The notes under the pieces: model-generated
Told to the model about the DNA's origin: nothing
The model's database searches: none
What the model saw: the letters and a program-made list of their open reading frames with translations, nothing else
In this document: positions 41,818 to 49,848 of the stretch, one piece after another
Numbering within the stretch: the stretch's first letter is position 1
Layout of the letters: each line of letters starts with the position of its first letter
Program-made: the position numbers and the translations under genes
Source: Acidimicrobiales bacterium
Lineage (GTDB): Bacteria; Actinomycetota; Acidimicrobiia; Acidimicrobiales; SZUA-35
NCBI GenBank assembly: GCA_041394265.1
Contig: JAWKIO010000005.1
Coordinates: 2,294,001-2,358,000, forward strand
Reading direction: 5' to 3'
Length of the DNA: 64,000 nucleotides

Positions 41818-42751
41818 GCGAGTCCAACGCCGGTTCGAGCTCGCTCGAGTCGAACACGTTGTCGATGCGGTCGACCAGCACACCGTTGCTGCCGACCAAG
41901 AACAGCGCCGGCTCGAAATCGAGGCCAAGTGCGCTCATCGACGCCGCCAGCTGAAGGTCTGGGCTGGTCAGATCGCCGTTGACGGCGCGCGCGTTGGCGT
42001 AGGGTTCGAGGTGGATCATGGCAATGCCGGGGTAGCTCGGCGCCGCTTCGATCAACGTGTCGAGCACCGGTCCGCAGTACGCAGTCGAGCAGAAGGCCGG
42101 CGTTGCCACCAGCACCGCCATCGGCTGTCCGGTCACAAGCACGTCGGCGACGGTGTGCTCGTGAAAGGGGCAGGGTCCGTCGGGTTGGGTGCACAGGGCG
42201 TCGATGCCGCCCGGATCGGCCACCGTCGGGGTGATCATCGACGGAAAGGGCGCCCCCGGTAGGAGCACGCCGACCTCGTCGGGATCGAACGCCTGCACCG
42301 GCGAGCTCGCCGTGACCCCACCGATGTCGAACTCCACGTCGTAGACGCCAGGCGAGGGGAGCGTGGTTCGGAGTGCGTAGTAGCGCAGCAGGCCCGAGTG
42401 CTGATGCTCGGTGGTGCCGGCCGGGTGGTCGTGCGCAACGACACGACCGATGACCTCGGCCGTGTCGATCACCTCGCCATCGGCCAGCACCCGTGCGGTG
42501 ACCGGGGCGCCGTCGCCGGTGAGCGTGATGCCGTTGTCGACGAGGCCGAATGGCAGCCGCTGCGGGACCCCGGCAGCAATGATGCGGTTGGGGTTGAACA
42601 GCGCCACCAGCTGGGGACCGAGCTCGCCCACGGAGCTCGTCGACGAGCCGCAGGCCGTCAAGCCGACGCCGGTCGCCAGGCCCAGGGCTCCGAGGGTGCC
42701 GGCGGCGAGGACGGAACGGCGGCTCAGCATCGGTCGGGCTCGGGTCGACAC
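41810..42751 (-). CDS. Tat-exported redoxin-like lipoprotein
   Basis: 313 residues from the GTG at 42751, the start predicted by TATGGT 7 nt upstream; ATG 42763 and ATG 42730 are alternatives. The N-terminus has SRRSVLAAGTLGALGLATG, a twin-arginine signal, and the lipobox LTAC. Residues about 40-165 look like a YtkA/CopC-like beta sandwich. The C-terminal thioredoxin-like domain has TPAFCSTAYCGPVLDTL with a C-x4-C pair where TlpA has CxxC and SCO has CxxxC. It may handle thiol redox or metal delivery outside the membrane. Confidence 0.72.
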   Translation of the reverse strand: MSTRARPMLSRRSVLAAGTLGALGLATGVGLTACGSSTSSVGELGPQLVALFNPNRIIAAGVPQRLPFGLVDNGITLTGDGAPVTARVLADGEVIDTAEVIGRVVAHDHPAGTTEHQHSGLLRYYALRTTLPSPGVYDVEFDIGGVTASSPVQAFDPDEVGVLLPGAPFPSMITPTVADPGGIDALCTQPDGPCPFHEHTVADVLVTGQPMAVLVATPAFCSTAYCGPVLDTLIEAAPSYPGIAMIHLEPYANARAVNGDLTSPDLQLAASMSALGLDFEPALFLVGSNGVLVDRIDNVFDSSELEPALDSLS

Positions 42752-42758
42752 GCGCCTG

Positions 42759-42768
42759 ACCATATCCT
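42759..42768. promoter_or_regulatory. Overlapping divergent -10 elements
   Basis: Minus strand TATGGT (42764-42759) is followed by 7 nt and the GTG at 42751. Plus strand TATCCT (42763-42768) is followed by 6 nt and the ATG at 42775. The two hexamers share 42763-42764. Neither start has a clear Shine-Dalgarno. RNA polymerase could bind only one direction at a time. Confidence 0.55.
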
Positions 42769-42774
42769 TCGGCC

Positions 42775-44349
42775 ATGACCGATCACGCGCGCCCGAGGAC
42801 CCTCGACTTCGAGCTGAATGGCACACCGGTGCAGGTCGACGATGTCGGCGACACGCTGTTGGGTGTGCTCCGCGGCCCACTCGCGACCACGAGCGTGAAG
42901 GACGGCTGCAGCCCACAGGGTCAGTGCGGCTGTTGCACCGTGCTGGTCGACGGCCAGCCACGGGTGGCGTGCGTGACGCCGGCCCGTCGTGTTGCGGGGC
43001 GGACCGTGACCACGGTGGAAGGACTGCCGCCGGAGCGGGCCGGTCGTTGGGCAAACAGCTTCTGTGCGACCGGAGGAAGCCAATGCGGCTTCTGTACCCC
43101 GGGTATCGTGCTGCGGCTCGACGCGCTCGACCACAAGGTGACCGACCGGAGTGATCACCACGCAGTCGAGCACGCACTGCTTGCTCACCTCTGCCGTTGC
43201 ACCGGATGGCAAACCATCATCGAAGCGTGGGACCACGACGGTTCAGCCGACGACGAGCGCGATCTCGACGCCGCCTCTCGCCGAGCCACGCTCGAAGGGC
43301 ATGCGCCGCAGCGAGTCGATCCGGCGGTGGTGCTCGGCGCCGGCGGGTTCGCTGCCGACAGCGCGCCGCATGATGCGCTCATCGCCGTTCCCGATGGTCG
43401 GGGTGGCTGGGCCGTCGGCGAGACGCTCCACTCGGCTCGGACGGCAGCTTCCAAGGTCCAGGGGCGGCGCACCACCGTCGAGCACACCTGGCCGATCGAC
43501 GTACCGGACGACGGTGGCGACCCATGGGCGGCGACGCTTCAGACTACGTGGGTCGAACCGGGGTATCTCGAGACGGATGCCGCCTGGTGCGAGCCAGGAG
43601 GTGAACCCGTCGCACCCCTCGCGAACGGCGGTGCGTTCGGAGCCAAGGGCCAGTCGGCGGTCTCGGCGGCGGCGAAGGGGCTGGCCGACGAGCACGGGCG
43701 AGCGGTGCTGGCGCTCTACAGCCGTGAGGACGCGGTGCGGCTCGGGCCGAAGCGCCCGCCGATGGCCGCTGGGATCCGAAGCGACGGCACCGGCGTGATG
43801 ATCGTCGCCGCCGCCCCGGGTATCGAAGCGGCGGTCGCAGCGGTGGCGCCGGGGCTCGAGGTTCGCACCGTCACGCTCCCCGGGCCATCGTGCTCGAGCG
43901 AGCTGCGGGCAGCCGGTTGGGCCGAAGCGCTGGTGTTGCAGCGGGCGTTGGAGCCTGTCGACCGACCGGTCGTCGCTCCGAATGGCGCCGAGGCCAGTGC
44001 GTCGTTCCGTGACGGGGTGATCTCGGTCAGCGTGCGGTGTGGCGAGATCCTCGACCGGGTCGTGCTGCGGTCCTACTGCATCGGTGCCGCGCACATGGCG
44101 TACTCCTGGGTGACGAGCGAAGCGCTCACGGTCGACGACGCCGGTGACATCCACGATCTCACAGTTCGTAGCTTCGGGATCACCCGAGCGGTCGACATGC
44201 CGAAGGTGGAGGTGGAACTGATCGACGACGACAGCCCGGCAATCAACGGCTCGGATGCGGTGTTCGCCGCGGTGGCATCGGCGGTGTGGCAACGCAGCGG
44301 CCTCACACCTCGGTGGTCGACCGGAACTGCTGGCATGATGACGTCATGA
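42775..44349 (+). CDS. Miniature fused 2Fe-2S/xanthine-dehydrogenase-like protein
   Basis: 524 residues. Residues 1-155 form a complete two-cluster ferredoxin module: DGCSPQGQCGCCTVLVDG (C45, C51, C54), C67, QCGFCTPG (C104, C107) and LCRCTG (C140, C142). Residues 180-524 are a compressed molybdopterin domain: ALIAVPDGRGGWAVGETLHS, WVEPGYLETDAAWCEPGG, NGGAFGAKGQS (normally GGGFGGK), GPKRPPMAAGIRSDG and DLTVRSFGITRAVDMPKVEV. Usual Mo domains have 650-750 residues; here about 340. The catalytic GxGEPG near the end is INGSDA, lacking Glu. FeS-first fusion recalls selenium-dependent xanthine dehydrogenases. Hydroxylase activity is doubtful. Confidence 0.75.
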   Translation: MTDHARPRTLDFELNGTPVQVDDVGDTLLGVLRGPLATTSVKDGCSPQGQCGCCTVLVDGQPRVACVTPARRVAGRTVTTVEGLPPERAGRWANSFCATGGSQCGFCTPGIVLRLDALDHKVTDRSDHHAVEHALLAHLCRCTGWQTIIEAWDHDGSADDERDLDAASRRATLEGHAPQRVDPAVVLGAGGFAADSAPHDALIAVPDGRGGWAVGETLHSARTAASKVQGRRTTVEHTWPIDVPDDGGDPWAATLQTTWVEPGYLETDAAWCEPGGEPVAPLANGGAFGAKGQSAVSAAAKGLADEHGRAVLALYSREDAVRLGPKRPPMAAGIRSDGTGVMIVAAAPGIEAAVAAVAPGLEVRTVTLPGPSCSSELRAAGWAEALVLQRALEPVDRPVVAPNGAEASASFRDGVISVSVRCGEILDRVVLRSYCIGAAHMAYSWVTSEALTVDDAGDIHDLTVRSFGITRAVDMPKVEVELIDDDSPAINGSDAVFAAVASAVWQRSGLTPRWSTGTAGMMTS

Positions 44350-44693
44350 GCACACCCGTTGGTCCGTACACCCCCGTTGTTCCCGCCGGCCCGTTCGTGG
44401 TCACCAGTGGTCAGATCGGCATCGCCGATGGTGCCGTGGTCGCCGGAGGACTCGAAGCCGAGCTGCGCCAGGCCATGGCCAATCTGGCGGCGGTGCTCGA
44501 GTCCGGCGGCGCCCGCATGGACCAGGTGGTGAAGACCACGGTCTTCATGACCTCGATGGCCGACTACGCCCTCATGAACTCGGTCTACACCGAGTTGTTC
44601 GGGGACCATCGGCCGGCCCGCTCGGCGGTTGCGGTGAAGGAGCTGCCCCTCGGTGCCCTGATCGAGATCGAGGCGCTCGCCTACGTCGGCTGA
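44346..44693 (+). CDS. ridA: RidA family protein
   Basis: 115 residues in an ATGA overlap with the mini-dehydrogenase gene. YjgF/RidA signature: GPFVVTSGQIGIADG, RQAMANLAAVLESGGARMDQ, the substrate arginine R92 in ARSAVAVKELPLGALIEIEA. RidA deaminates reactive enamine/imine intermediates. Close coupling suggests the upstream protein or its pathway forms such a compound, or that both act on one amine or purine-like substrate. Confidence 0.93.
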   Translation: MSTPVGPYTPVVPAGPFVVTSGQIGIADGAVVAGGLEAELRQAMANLAAVLESGGARMDQVVKTTVFMTSMADYALMNSVYTELFGDHRPARSAVAVKELPLGALIEIEALAYVG

Positions 44694-44750
44694 CCCGCCG
44701 ACTCGGCGAAGAGTCGCCCGAACGGCGTCTGATACGGCACACTGGCACCC

Positions 44751-44909
44751 ATGATCGGTTTCATCATCATCGCCGTGGTTCTGCTCGTCGTCATTCCCGT
44801 CGGATTCCTGATGACGATGGCCATCCCCGCCGCCGTGATCGGCACCCTCCTGAAGAACGGTGCCGAGGCCGACAACGAAGGCTCCGAGCTCATCGAGACG
44901 AATCGCTAG
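44751..44909 (+). CDS. Small single-pass membrane protein
   Basis: 52 residues, ATG at 44751 to TAG at 44907-44909. MIGFIIIAVVLLVVIPVGFL and a second hydrophobic stretch (MTMAIPAAVIGTLL) are followed by a charged tail ending ELIETNR. CACACT lies 7 nt upstream as a possible -10. Its codon pattern is coding-like and it fills the gap between ridA and the deacetylase gene, 8 nt before the latter. No family is recognised. Confidence 0.6.
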   Translation: MIGFIIIAVVLLVVIPVGFLMTMAIPAAVIGTLLKNGAEADNEGSELIETNR

Positions 44910-44917
44910 GCCCAGCC

Positions 44918-45958
44918 GTGCTGGTCGTGCGATCCGATGTGCACGCCGCTCATCATGTGAGCGAGCTCGACGGCGGCCAGTTGATTCCCTCGTGGGAGTC
45001 GCCCATTCGTGCGACCAACGTCGTGCTCGCACTCGAGGCTGCGGCGATGGGTCCGTCCATCGCCCCGGATCCGGTCGACCAGGCCGAACTGGCTGCGATC
45101 CACGCGTCGGACTACCTCGACTTCATGTCGAGCGCGTTCGATCGATGGGTCGCCGCCGGCCGAACCGCCAGCTCGGCCATGGGCTTCTGCTTCCCGGGCC
45201 ATCGAACTCGGTCGATCATCCCCGATCACATCGAGGGCCAGCTCGGCCACTACAGCTTCGCGCTCGATTGTTCGATCGGTGAGCACACCTGGACCGCAGC
45301 GCTGGAATCGGTGGCGATCGCCCAGACCGCGGCGCAGCGAGTGGCCGACGGCGAACGCTCGGCCTTCGCTCTGTGTCGTCCGCCGGGTCATCACGCCACC
45401 CGTGATCAGTTCGGTGGCTACTGCTACCTGAACAACTCGGCGGCGGCTGCGCAGCGGCTGCGGGCTCAGGGCTTCGCCAAGGTCGGCATTATCGATGTCG
45501 ACTATCACCACGGCAACGGCACCCAGGACATCTTTTACGAACGGGGCGATGTGGTCTTCGCGTCGATCCACTGTGATCCTCGCCAGCAGTTCCCGTTCTT
45601 CCTCGGCCACGCCGACGAGACCGGCGAGGGCGAAGGTGTCGGGGCGAACTTCAACTATCCGCTGCCTCGCGGCACCGAGTTGGGAGCCTGGATGGCGGCA
45701 TTCGAATCGGCGATGGCCGATCTGACCGCTGCCGGTGTCGAGGCGCTCGTGGTCTCGCTCGGTGTCGACACCTATACGGGTGATCCGATCAGCGACTTCC
45801 AACTCGACATCGGCGATTATCCGACCATCGGGAAGCAACTCGCAGGCCTCGGGCTGCCAACCGTCTTCGTGATGGAGGGTGGCTACGCCACGGCCGAGCT
45901 GGGCGGCAACATCGTCGGCGTGCTGCAAGGCTTCGAAGGAGCCGGCGCTTCCGCGTAA
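44918..45958 (+). CDS. Histone deacetylase/acetylpolyamine amidohydrolase family
   Basis: 346 residues from a GTG. Zn-dependent deacetylase fold: LCRPPGHHATRDQFGGYCYL with the His pair (158-159), IIDVDYHHGNGTQDIFYE with metal ligands D195 and H197, SLGVDTYTGDPISDF with the second metal aspartate, and VFVMEGGYATAELGGN with the catalytic-loop region. Bacterial members deacetylate polyamines or acetylated proteins. Starts 8 nt after the small membrane protein gene, likely one operon. Confidence 0.9.
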   Translation: MLVVRSDVHAAHHVSELDGGQLIPSWESPIRATNVVLALEAAAMGPSIAPDPVDQAELAAIHASDYLDFMSSAFDRWVAAGRTASSAMGFCFPGHRTRSIIPDHIEGQLGHYSFALDCSIGEHTWTAALESVAIAQTAAQRVADGERSAFALCRPPGHHATRDQFGGYCYLNNSAAAAQRLRAQGFAKVGIIDVDYHHGNGTQDIFYERGDVVFASIHCDPRQQFPFFLGHADETGEGEGVGANFNYPLPRGTELGAWMAAFESAMADLTAAGVEALVVSLGVDTYTGDPISDFQLDIGDYPTIGKQLAGLGLPTVFVMEGGYATAELGGNIVGVLQGFEGAGASA

Positions 45959-45985
45959 AACGACCGGAGCGACCGGTCCCGGCGG

Positions 45986-45991
45986 TACTGT
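45986..45991 (+). promoter_or_regulatory. -10 element TACTGT, leaderless
   Basis: TACTGT, spacer cgcgagc (7 nt), then the GTG of serS at 45999. Confidence 0.6.
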
Positions 45992-45998
45992 CGCGAGC

Positions 45999-47249
45999 GT
46001 GATCGACCTGCGACGACTCAGAGAAGACGCCGACTACCGCGCGGGCGCCGTCCGCAAGGGAGCAACCGAGGACGCCATCGGCTCCCTGCTCGACGCCGAC
46101 GAGACGGCCCGCACCGCTCGTTCTGCCACCGAGGAGCTGCGAGCCACACAGAATGCGGCGTCGAAGGAGATCGGTCGGGCCAAACCCGAGGAGCGTCAGG
46201 CGAAGATCGATGCCGTCGCCGGCCTGAAATCCGAGCTGGCGGCCCTCGAGGCGCGGCTCGCCGAAGCCGACGAGGCTGTCAAGACCCTCGCCCTCGCCGT
46301 CCCGAACCCGGCCCACGAGTCGGTACCCGCCGGTGGTGAAGACGACTTCCGCGTCGAGGCCACCTTCGGTACCGAGACACCGCCACGCGCAGAGTCGCAC
46401 GGCGAGATCGGCGAGCGACTCGGTCTGGTCGACACCGAGCGAGCCGTGCGCATGTCGGGCAGCCGATTCGCCTACGTGATGGGTGACGCCGTCCTCCTCC
46501 AGTTCGGTCTCGTGCAGTACGTGCTCAACAAGCTCGTCCGCAAGTCGTTCATCCCGGTGATCCCGCCGGTGTTGGTGCGCGAAGAAATGATGATCGACGC
46601 CGGCTTCTTTCCGACTGATCGCAACCAGGTCTACGAACTCGAAAAGGACGAGCTCTATCTCGTTGGCACCGCCGAGGTCGGCCTCGCCGGGCTGCACCGG
46701 GGCGAACGTCTCGAAGAGGGCGAGCTGCCGAAGCGCTACGTCGGCTATTCCTCATGCTTCCGCCGCGAAGCCGGTACCTACGGCAAGGACACCCAGGGCC
46801 TGTTCCGCGTGCACCAGTTCGACAAGGTCGAGATGTTCATCTACAGCGACCCGTCGACCTCCTGGGACGAACTGGAATACCTCCGCTCGACCGAGCAGGA
46901 GATCTTCACCGAGCTCGACATCCCCCACCGTGTGATCACCGTGGCGGCCGGCGACCTCGGAGCGGCCGCCGCCAAGAAGTACGACATCGAGGCATGGCTC
47001 CCGTCCGAGCAGCGGTACCGCGAGGTGACCTCGTGCTCGAACTACACCGACTACTCGGCCCGACGCATGGGCACCCGCATGAAGACCGACCGAGGCACCG
47101 AGTTCGCGCACACGCTCAATGGCACTGCTTGCGCGATTGGTCGAACCATGCTGATGATCTTCGAGAACCATCAGCAGGATGACGGCACCATCGCCGTCCC
47201 CGAGGTGCTCCGGCCGTTCTGCGGGCTCGAGGTCATCGAGCCGAAGTAG
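45999..47249 (+). CDS. serS: Seryl-tRNA synthetase
   Basis: 416 residues from the GTG at 45999, which gives the usual N-terminus VIDLRRLREDADYRAGAVRK. A long coiled-coil arm (about 30-100) binds tRNA-Ser and tRNA-Sec. Class II motifs: LVRKSFIPVIPPVLVREEMM, the motif 2 loop FRREAGTYGKDTQGLFRVHQ and TCSNYTDYSARRMG-like segment, then GTACAIGRTMLMIFENHQQ (motif 3). It also charges the tRNA-Sec that SelA converts. Confidence 0.96.
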   Translation: MIDLRRLREDADYRAGAVRKGATEDAIGSLLDADETARTARSATEELRATQNAASKEIGRAKPEERQAKIDAVAGLKSELAALEARLAEADEAVKTLALAVPNPAHESVPAGGEDDFRVEATFGTETPPRAESHGEIGERLGLVDTERAVRMSGSRFAYVMGDAVLLQFGLVQYVLNKLVRKSFIPVIPPVLVREEMMIDAGFFPTDRNQVYELEKDELYLVGTAEVGLAGLHRGERLEEGELPKRYVGYSSCFRREAGTYGKDTQGLFRVHQFDKVEMFIYSDPSTSWDELEYLRSTEQEIFTELDIPHRVITVAAGDLGAAAAKKYDIEAWLPSEQRYREVTSCSNYTDYSARRMGTRMKTDRGTEFAHTLNGTACAIGRTMLMIFENHQQDDGTIAVPEVLRPFCGLEVIEPK

Positions 47250-47330
47250 CCGGTCGCAGCCGTCTCGTCGGCAACTCGCCCTGAAAGGGGATGTTGTCGC
47301 AGCGTTGATGCGCCTGACCGCGTGTTCTTT

Positions 47331-47345
47331 GCCACACTGTGTGGC
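47331..47345 (+). promoter_or_regulatory. 15-bp perfect palindrome abutting fadD start
   Basis: GCCACACTGTGTGGC (7-1-7 palindrome) ends directly before the ATG at 47346. It could be a repressor operator overlapping the promoter/start of the acyl-CoA synthetase gene. Confidence 0.5.
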
Positions 47346-49148
47346 ATGACGACTGACCAGACTGCGCTCGACAACCTTCCGCTGCGGTTCCTCTCGACGT
47401 TGGAGGAGTACCCCGACATCGAGGTGCTCCGCTGGAAGGACGCCGACGGCGAGTGGGCGAGCTGGACCATGCAGCAATTGGCCGACGAGACGGCCCGACT
47501 CACCACGGCGCTGCGCAATCTTGGCGTCGGTGCCGGTGACCGGGTCGTCTTGATGTTGATGAACCGTCCCGAGTTCCATGCACTGGATCTGGCCGTGATG
47601 TTCCTGGGGGCGACACCGATTTCGATCTACAACTCCTCGGCTCCCGAACAGATCGAGTATCTGGTCGGTCACTGTGGTGCCAAGGTCGCCATCGTGGAGA
47701 ACGCGGCCTTCTTCGACCGGTTCGCCCAGGTGCGCGGGGCCCTGCCGACGCTCGAACACCTCGCCGTGGTCGACGACCCCGCCGGTGCCACCGGTGGGTT
47801 GAGCTATGCCGAACTCGCCGCCTCCGAACCCACCGACCTGGCACCGCTGGCGTCGACCTGTCAGCCCGACGACCTGGCGACGGTCATCTACACCTCCGGC
47901 ACCACCGGCCCGCCGAAGGGTGTGATGCTGACCCATTCGAACATCACGTTCACGCTCGGTGTCATGGAGCGACAACTCGAGGAGCAAACCGACATCGGCG
48001 AGGCTGCCGGCAAGCGCTATATCTCCTACCTGCCGATGGCCCACATCTTCGAACGGCTCCTGGGCCACTACTACATGATCAACCTGGCGACCCAGGTCAT
48101 CTGTTGCCCCGATACCTCGAAGATCGCGGCCTACGCCGCCGAAACCAGCCCGCACATCCTGATCGGTGTCCCTCGGGTCTGGGAGAAGATCTACGCCGGC
48201 GTCAATGCCGTGCTGTCGGCCGACCCGGAGAAGGGCGGTCCCTTCAACGAAGCGGTCGAAGCCGCGCTGCCGATCGTCGAGAAGATGACCTGGGGCACGG
48301 CGACCGATGAGGAGATCGAGACCTGGAACTTCCTCGACGCCGTTGCGTTCAGCCAGGTGCGGCCGCTCGTCGGTCTGAACGAATGCAAGATCGCCATCAG
48401 CGGTGCCGCGCCGTTGCCGGCCGAGATCATGGCGTGGTTCCGGGCGATCGGTGTGCCGCTCACCGAGGGGTATGGCCTCTCGGAGACCACCGCCGCGTTG
48501 ACCTGGGCCGGCGCGGTGAAGCCTGGTTATGTGGGCTTTGCGGCCGACGGTGTCGAGCTGAAACTCGGCGATGACGGTGAGGTGCTGACTCGTGGCAAGC
48601 ACGTGTTCCCCGGCTACCTCAACGACCCCGAGAAGACGGCCGAGGCGATCGACGAAGACGGCTGGTTCCACACCGGCGACATCGGTGAGATCGACGATGA
48701 CGGCTATCTCAAGATCGTCGATCGCAAGAAGGAACTCATCATCACCGCCGGCGGCAAGAACATCAGCCCGGCCAACCTCGAAGCATCACTGAAGATGATC
48801 CCGTTGGTGGGTCAAGCCTGCGCGATCGGCGATCAGAAGCCGTTCGTCTCGGCGCTGGTGGTGCTCGATCCCGACGCCGCGGCGGCATGGGCCGCCCGCC
48901 ACGGGCTGACCGGTGACGACGCCTCCATGGCGGCCCTTGCCGAGAATCCCGACGTGCTGGCCGAGATCGACGCCGGCCTGGCCGAGGCCATGAGCAAGTA
49001 CAACAATGCCGAGGCCGTGAAGAAGGTGAAGGTGCTCGCCGACGAGTGGCTGCCCGACTCGGCCCTGCTCACCCCGACGTCGAAGCTCAAGCGTCGTGGT
49101 GTGATGTCGACCTTCGCCGCCGAAATCGACGCCCTCTACGCCAAGTAG
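47346..49148 (+). CDS. fadD: Long-chain acyl-CoA synthetase (AMP-forming)
   Basis: 600 residues from the ATG at 47346. Activates fatty acids with ATP and CoA. A3 motif IYTSGTTGPPKGVMLTHSN (about 188-206), A5 GYGLSETTAALTW, A7 GWFHTGDIGEIDDDGYLKI, A8 RKKELIITAGGKNISPANLE and the closing lysine TPTSKLKRRGVM. The layout matches bacterial FAA/FadD15-like ligases with the long linker GVPRVWEKIY. A palindrome immediately upstream suggests control by a lipid-responsive repressor, by inference. Confidence 0.93.
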   Translation: MTTDQTALDNLPLRFLSTLEEYPDIEVLRWKDADGEWASWTMQQLADETARLTTALRNLGVGAGDRVVLMLMNRPEFHALDLAVMFLGATPISIYNSSAPEQIEYLVGHCGAKVAIVENAAFFDRFAQVRGALPTLEHLAVVDDPAGATGGLSYAELAASEPTDLAPLASTCQPDDLATVIYTSGTTGPPKGVMLTHSNITFTLGVMERQLEEQTDIGEAAGKRYISYLPMAHIFERLLGHYYMINLATQVICCPDTSKIAAYAAETSPHILIGVPRVWEKIYAGVNAVLSADPEKGGPFNEAVEAALPIVEKMTWGTATDEEIETWNFLDAVAFSQVRPLVGLNECKIAISGAAPLPAEIMAWFRAIGVPLTEGYGLSETTAALTWAGAVKPGYVGFAADGVELKLGDDGEVLTRGKHVFPGYLNDPEKTAEAIDEDGWFHTGDIGEIDDDGYLKIVDRKKELIITAGGKNISPANLEASLKMIPLVGQACAIGDQKPFVSALVVLDPDAAAAWAARHGLTGDDASMAALAENPDVLAEIDAGLAEAMSKYNNAEAVKKVKVLADEWLPDSALLTPTSKLKRRGVMSTFAAEIDALYAK

Positions 49149-49162
49149 AGGGAGCACCTCAC

Positions 49163-49843
49163 TCAGCCCCAACGGGACTGGCCGAGCTTGTAGCCGACCG
49201 ACCGGATGGTCTGGATCAGGTTGGCGTGTTCCTCGCCGAGCTTGGCCCGGAGGCGACGTACGTGCACGTCGACGGTGCGAGCGCCGCCGTAGTACTCATA
49301 GCCCCACACCCGATTGAGCAAGGTTTCGCGAGTGAACACCTTGCCCGGTTGTGCGGTGAGGAACCGGAGGAGTTCGTACTCCATGTAGGTGAGGTCGAGC
49401 GGGCGACCATCGAGTGAGGCCTGATACGTCTCGACGTTGAGCGCAATCGGTCCGTATTCCACGAGCTCGGGTCGAACGCCGCGCCCCGCCCGCCACAGCA
49501 GGTGCTTGAGTCGAGCCTCGAGCTCGCGGGGGTGGAACGGGGTGATGATGAAGTCGTCGTAGTGGTCGTCGCGGCTCGCCAGTTCGTCGAGCTGGCTGCC
49601 AGAGACCAGGAGCAGGAGCGGCTCGATCGGGACATCGCGCTTGCGGAGGTCGCGGCACAACGAGAAGGCCGCCTCGGCCTGCTCGTCGGCGACGATGATG
49701 GCGCCGGTGAAGCCCTCGTCGGGCTCGACGTCGGACAGCTCGCTCGACGACGACACGGCAGTCCACTGATAGCCGTCGAGGTCGAGGGCGCGGGCCAGGT
49801 CGGGGGGAGGTGGGTTCGGGAAAACGACGAACGATTCGGCCAT
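49163..49843 (-). CDS. glnR: GlnR-like OmpR-family regulator
   Basis: 226 residues from the ATG at 49843. Atypical receiver domain (1-120: GFTGAIIVADEQAEAAFSL, DDFIITPFHPRELEARLKHL) and an OmpR winged helix (about 130-222: LTYMEYELLRFLTAQPGKVF, TRETLLNRVWGYEYYGGART, VDVHVRRLRAKLGEEHANLI). The wing ends IRSVGYKLG. No sensor kinase is adjacent. Position 5 nt after glnA and close to glnII makes the nitrogen regulator GlnR the best reading, but the receiver has diverged. Confidence 0.78.
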   Translation of the reverse strand: MAESFVVFPNPPPPDLARALDLDGYQWTAVSSSSELSDVEPDEGFTGAIIVADEQAEAAFSLCRDLRKRDVPIEPLLLLVSGSQLDELASRDDHYDDFIITPFHPRELEARLKHLLWRAGRGVRPELVEYGPIALNVETYQASLDGRPLDLTYMEYELLRFLTAQPGKVFTRETLLNRVWGYEYYGGARTVDVHVRRLRAKLGEEHANLIQTIRSVGYKLGQSRWG

Positions 49844-49848
49844 GCGTG

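Noticed and set aside
44691..44693. UGA-selenocysteine readthrough at ridA and other TGA stops
   Set aside because: Continuation frames after the TGA stops I inspected show no family homology and no evident SECIS hairpin.
46752..48671. 639-codon minus-strand open frame
   Set aside because: Antisense to serS and fadD and spans both plus their spacer; no domain pattern.
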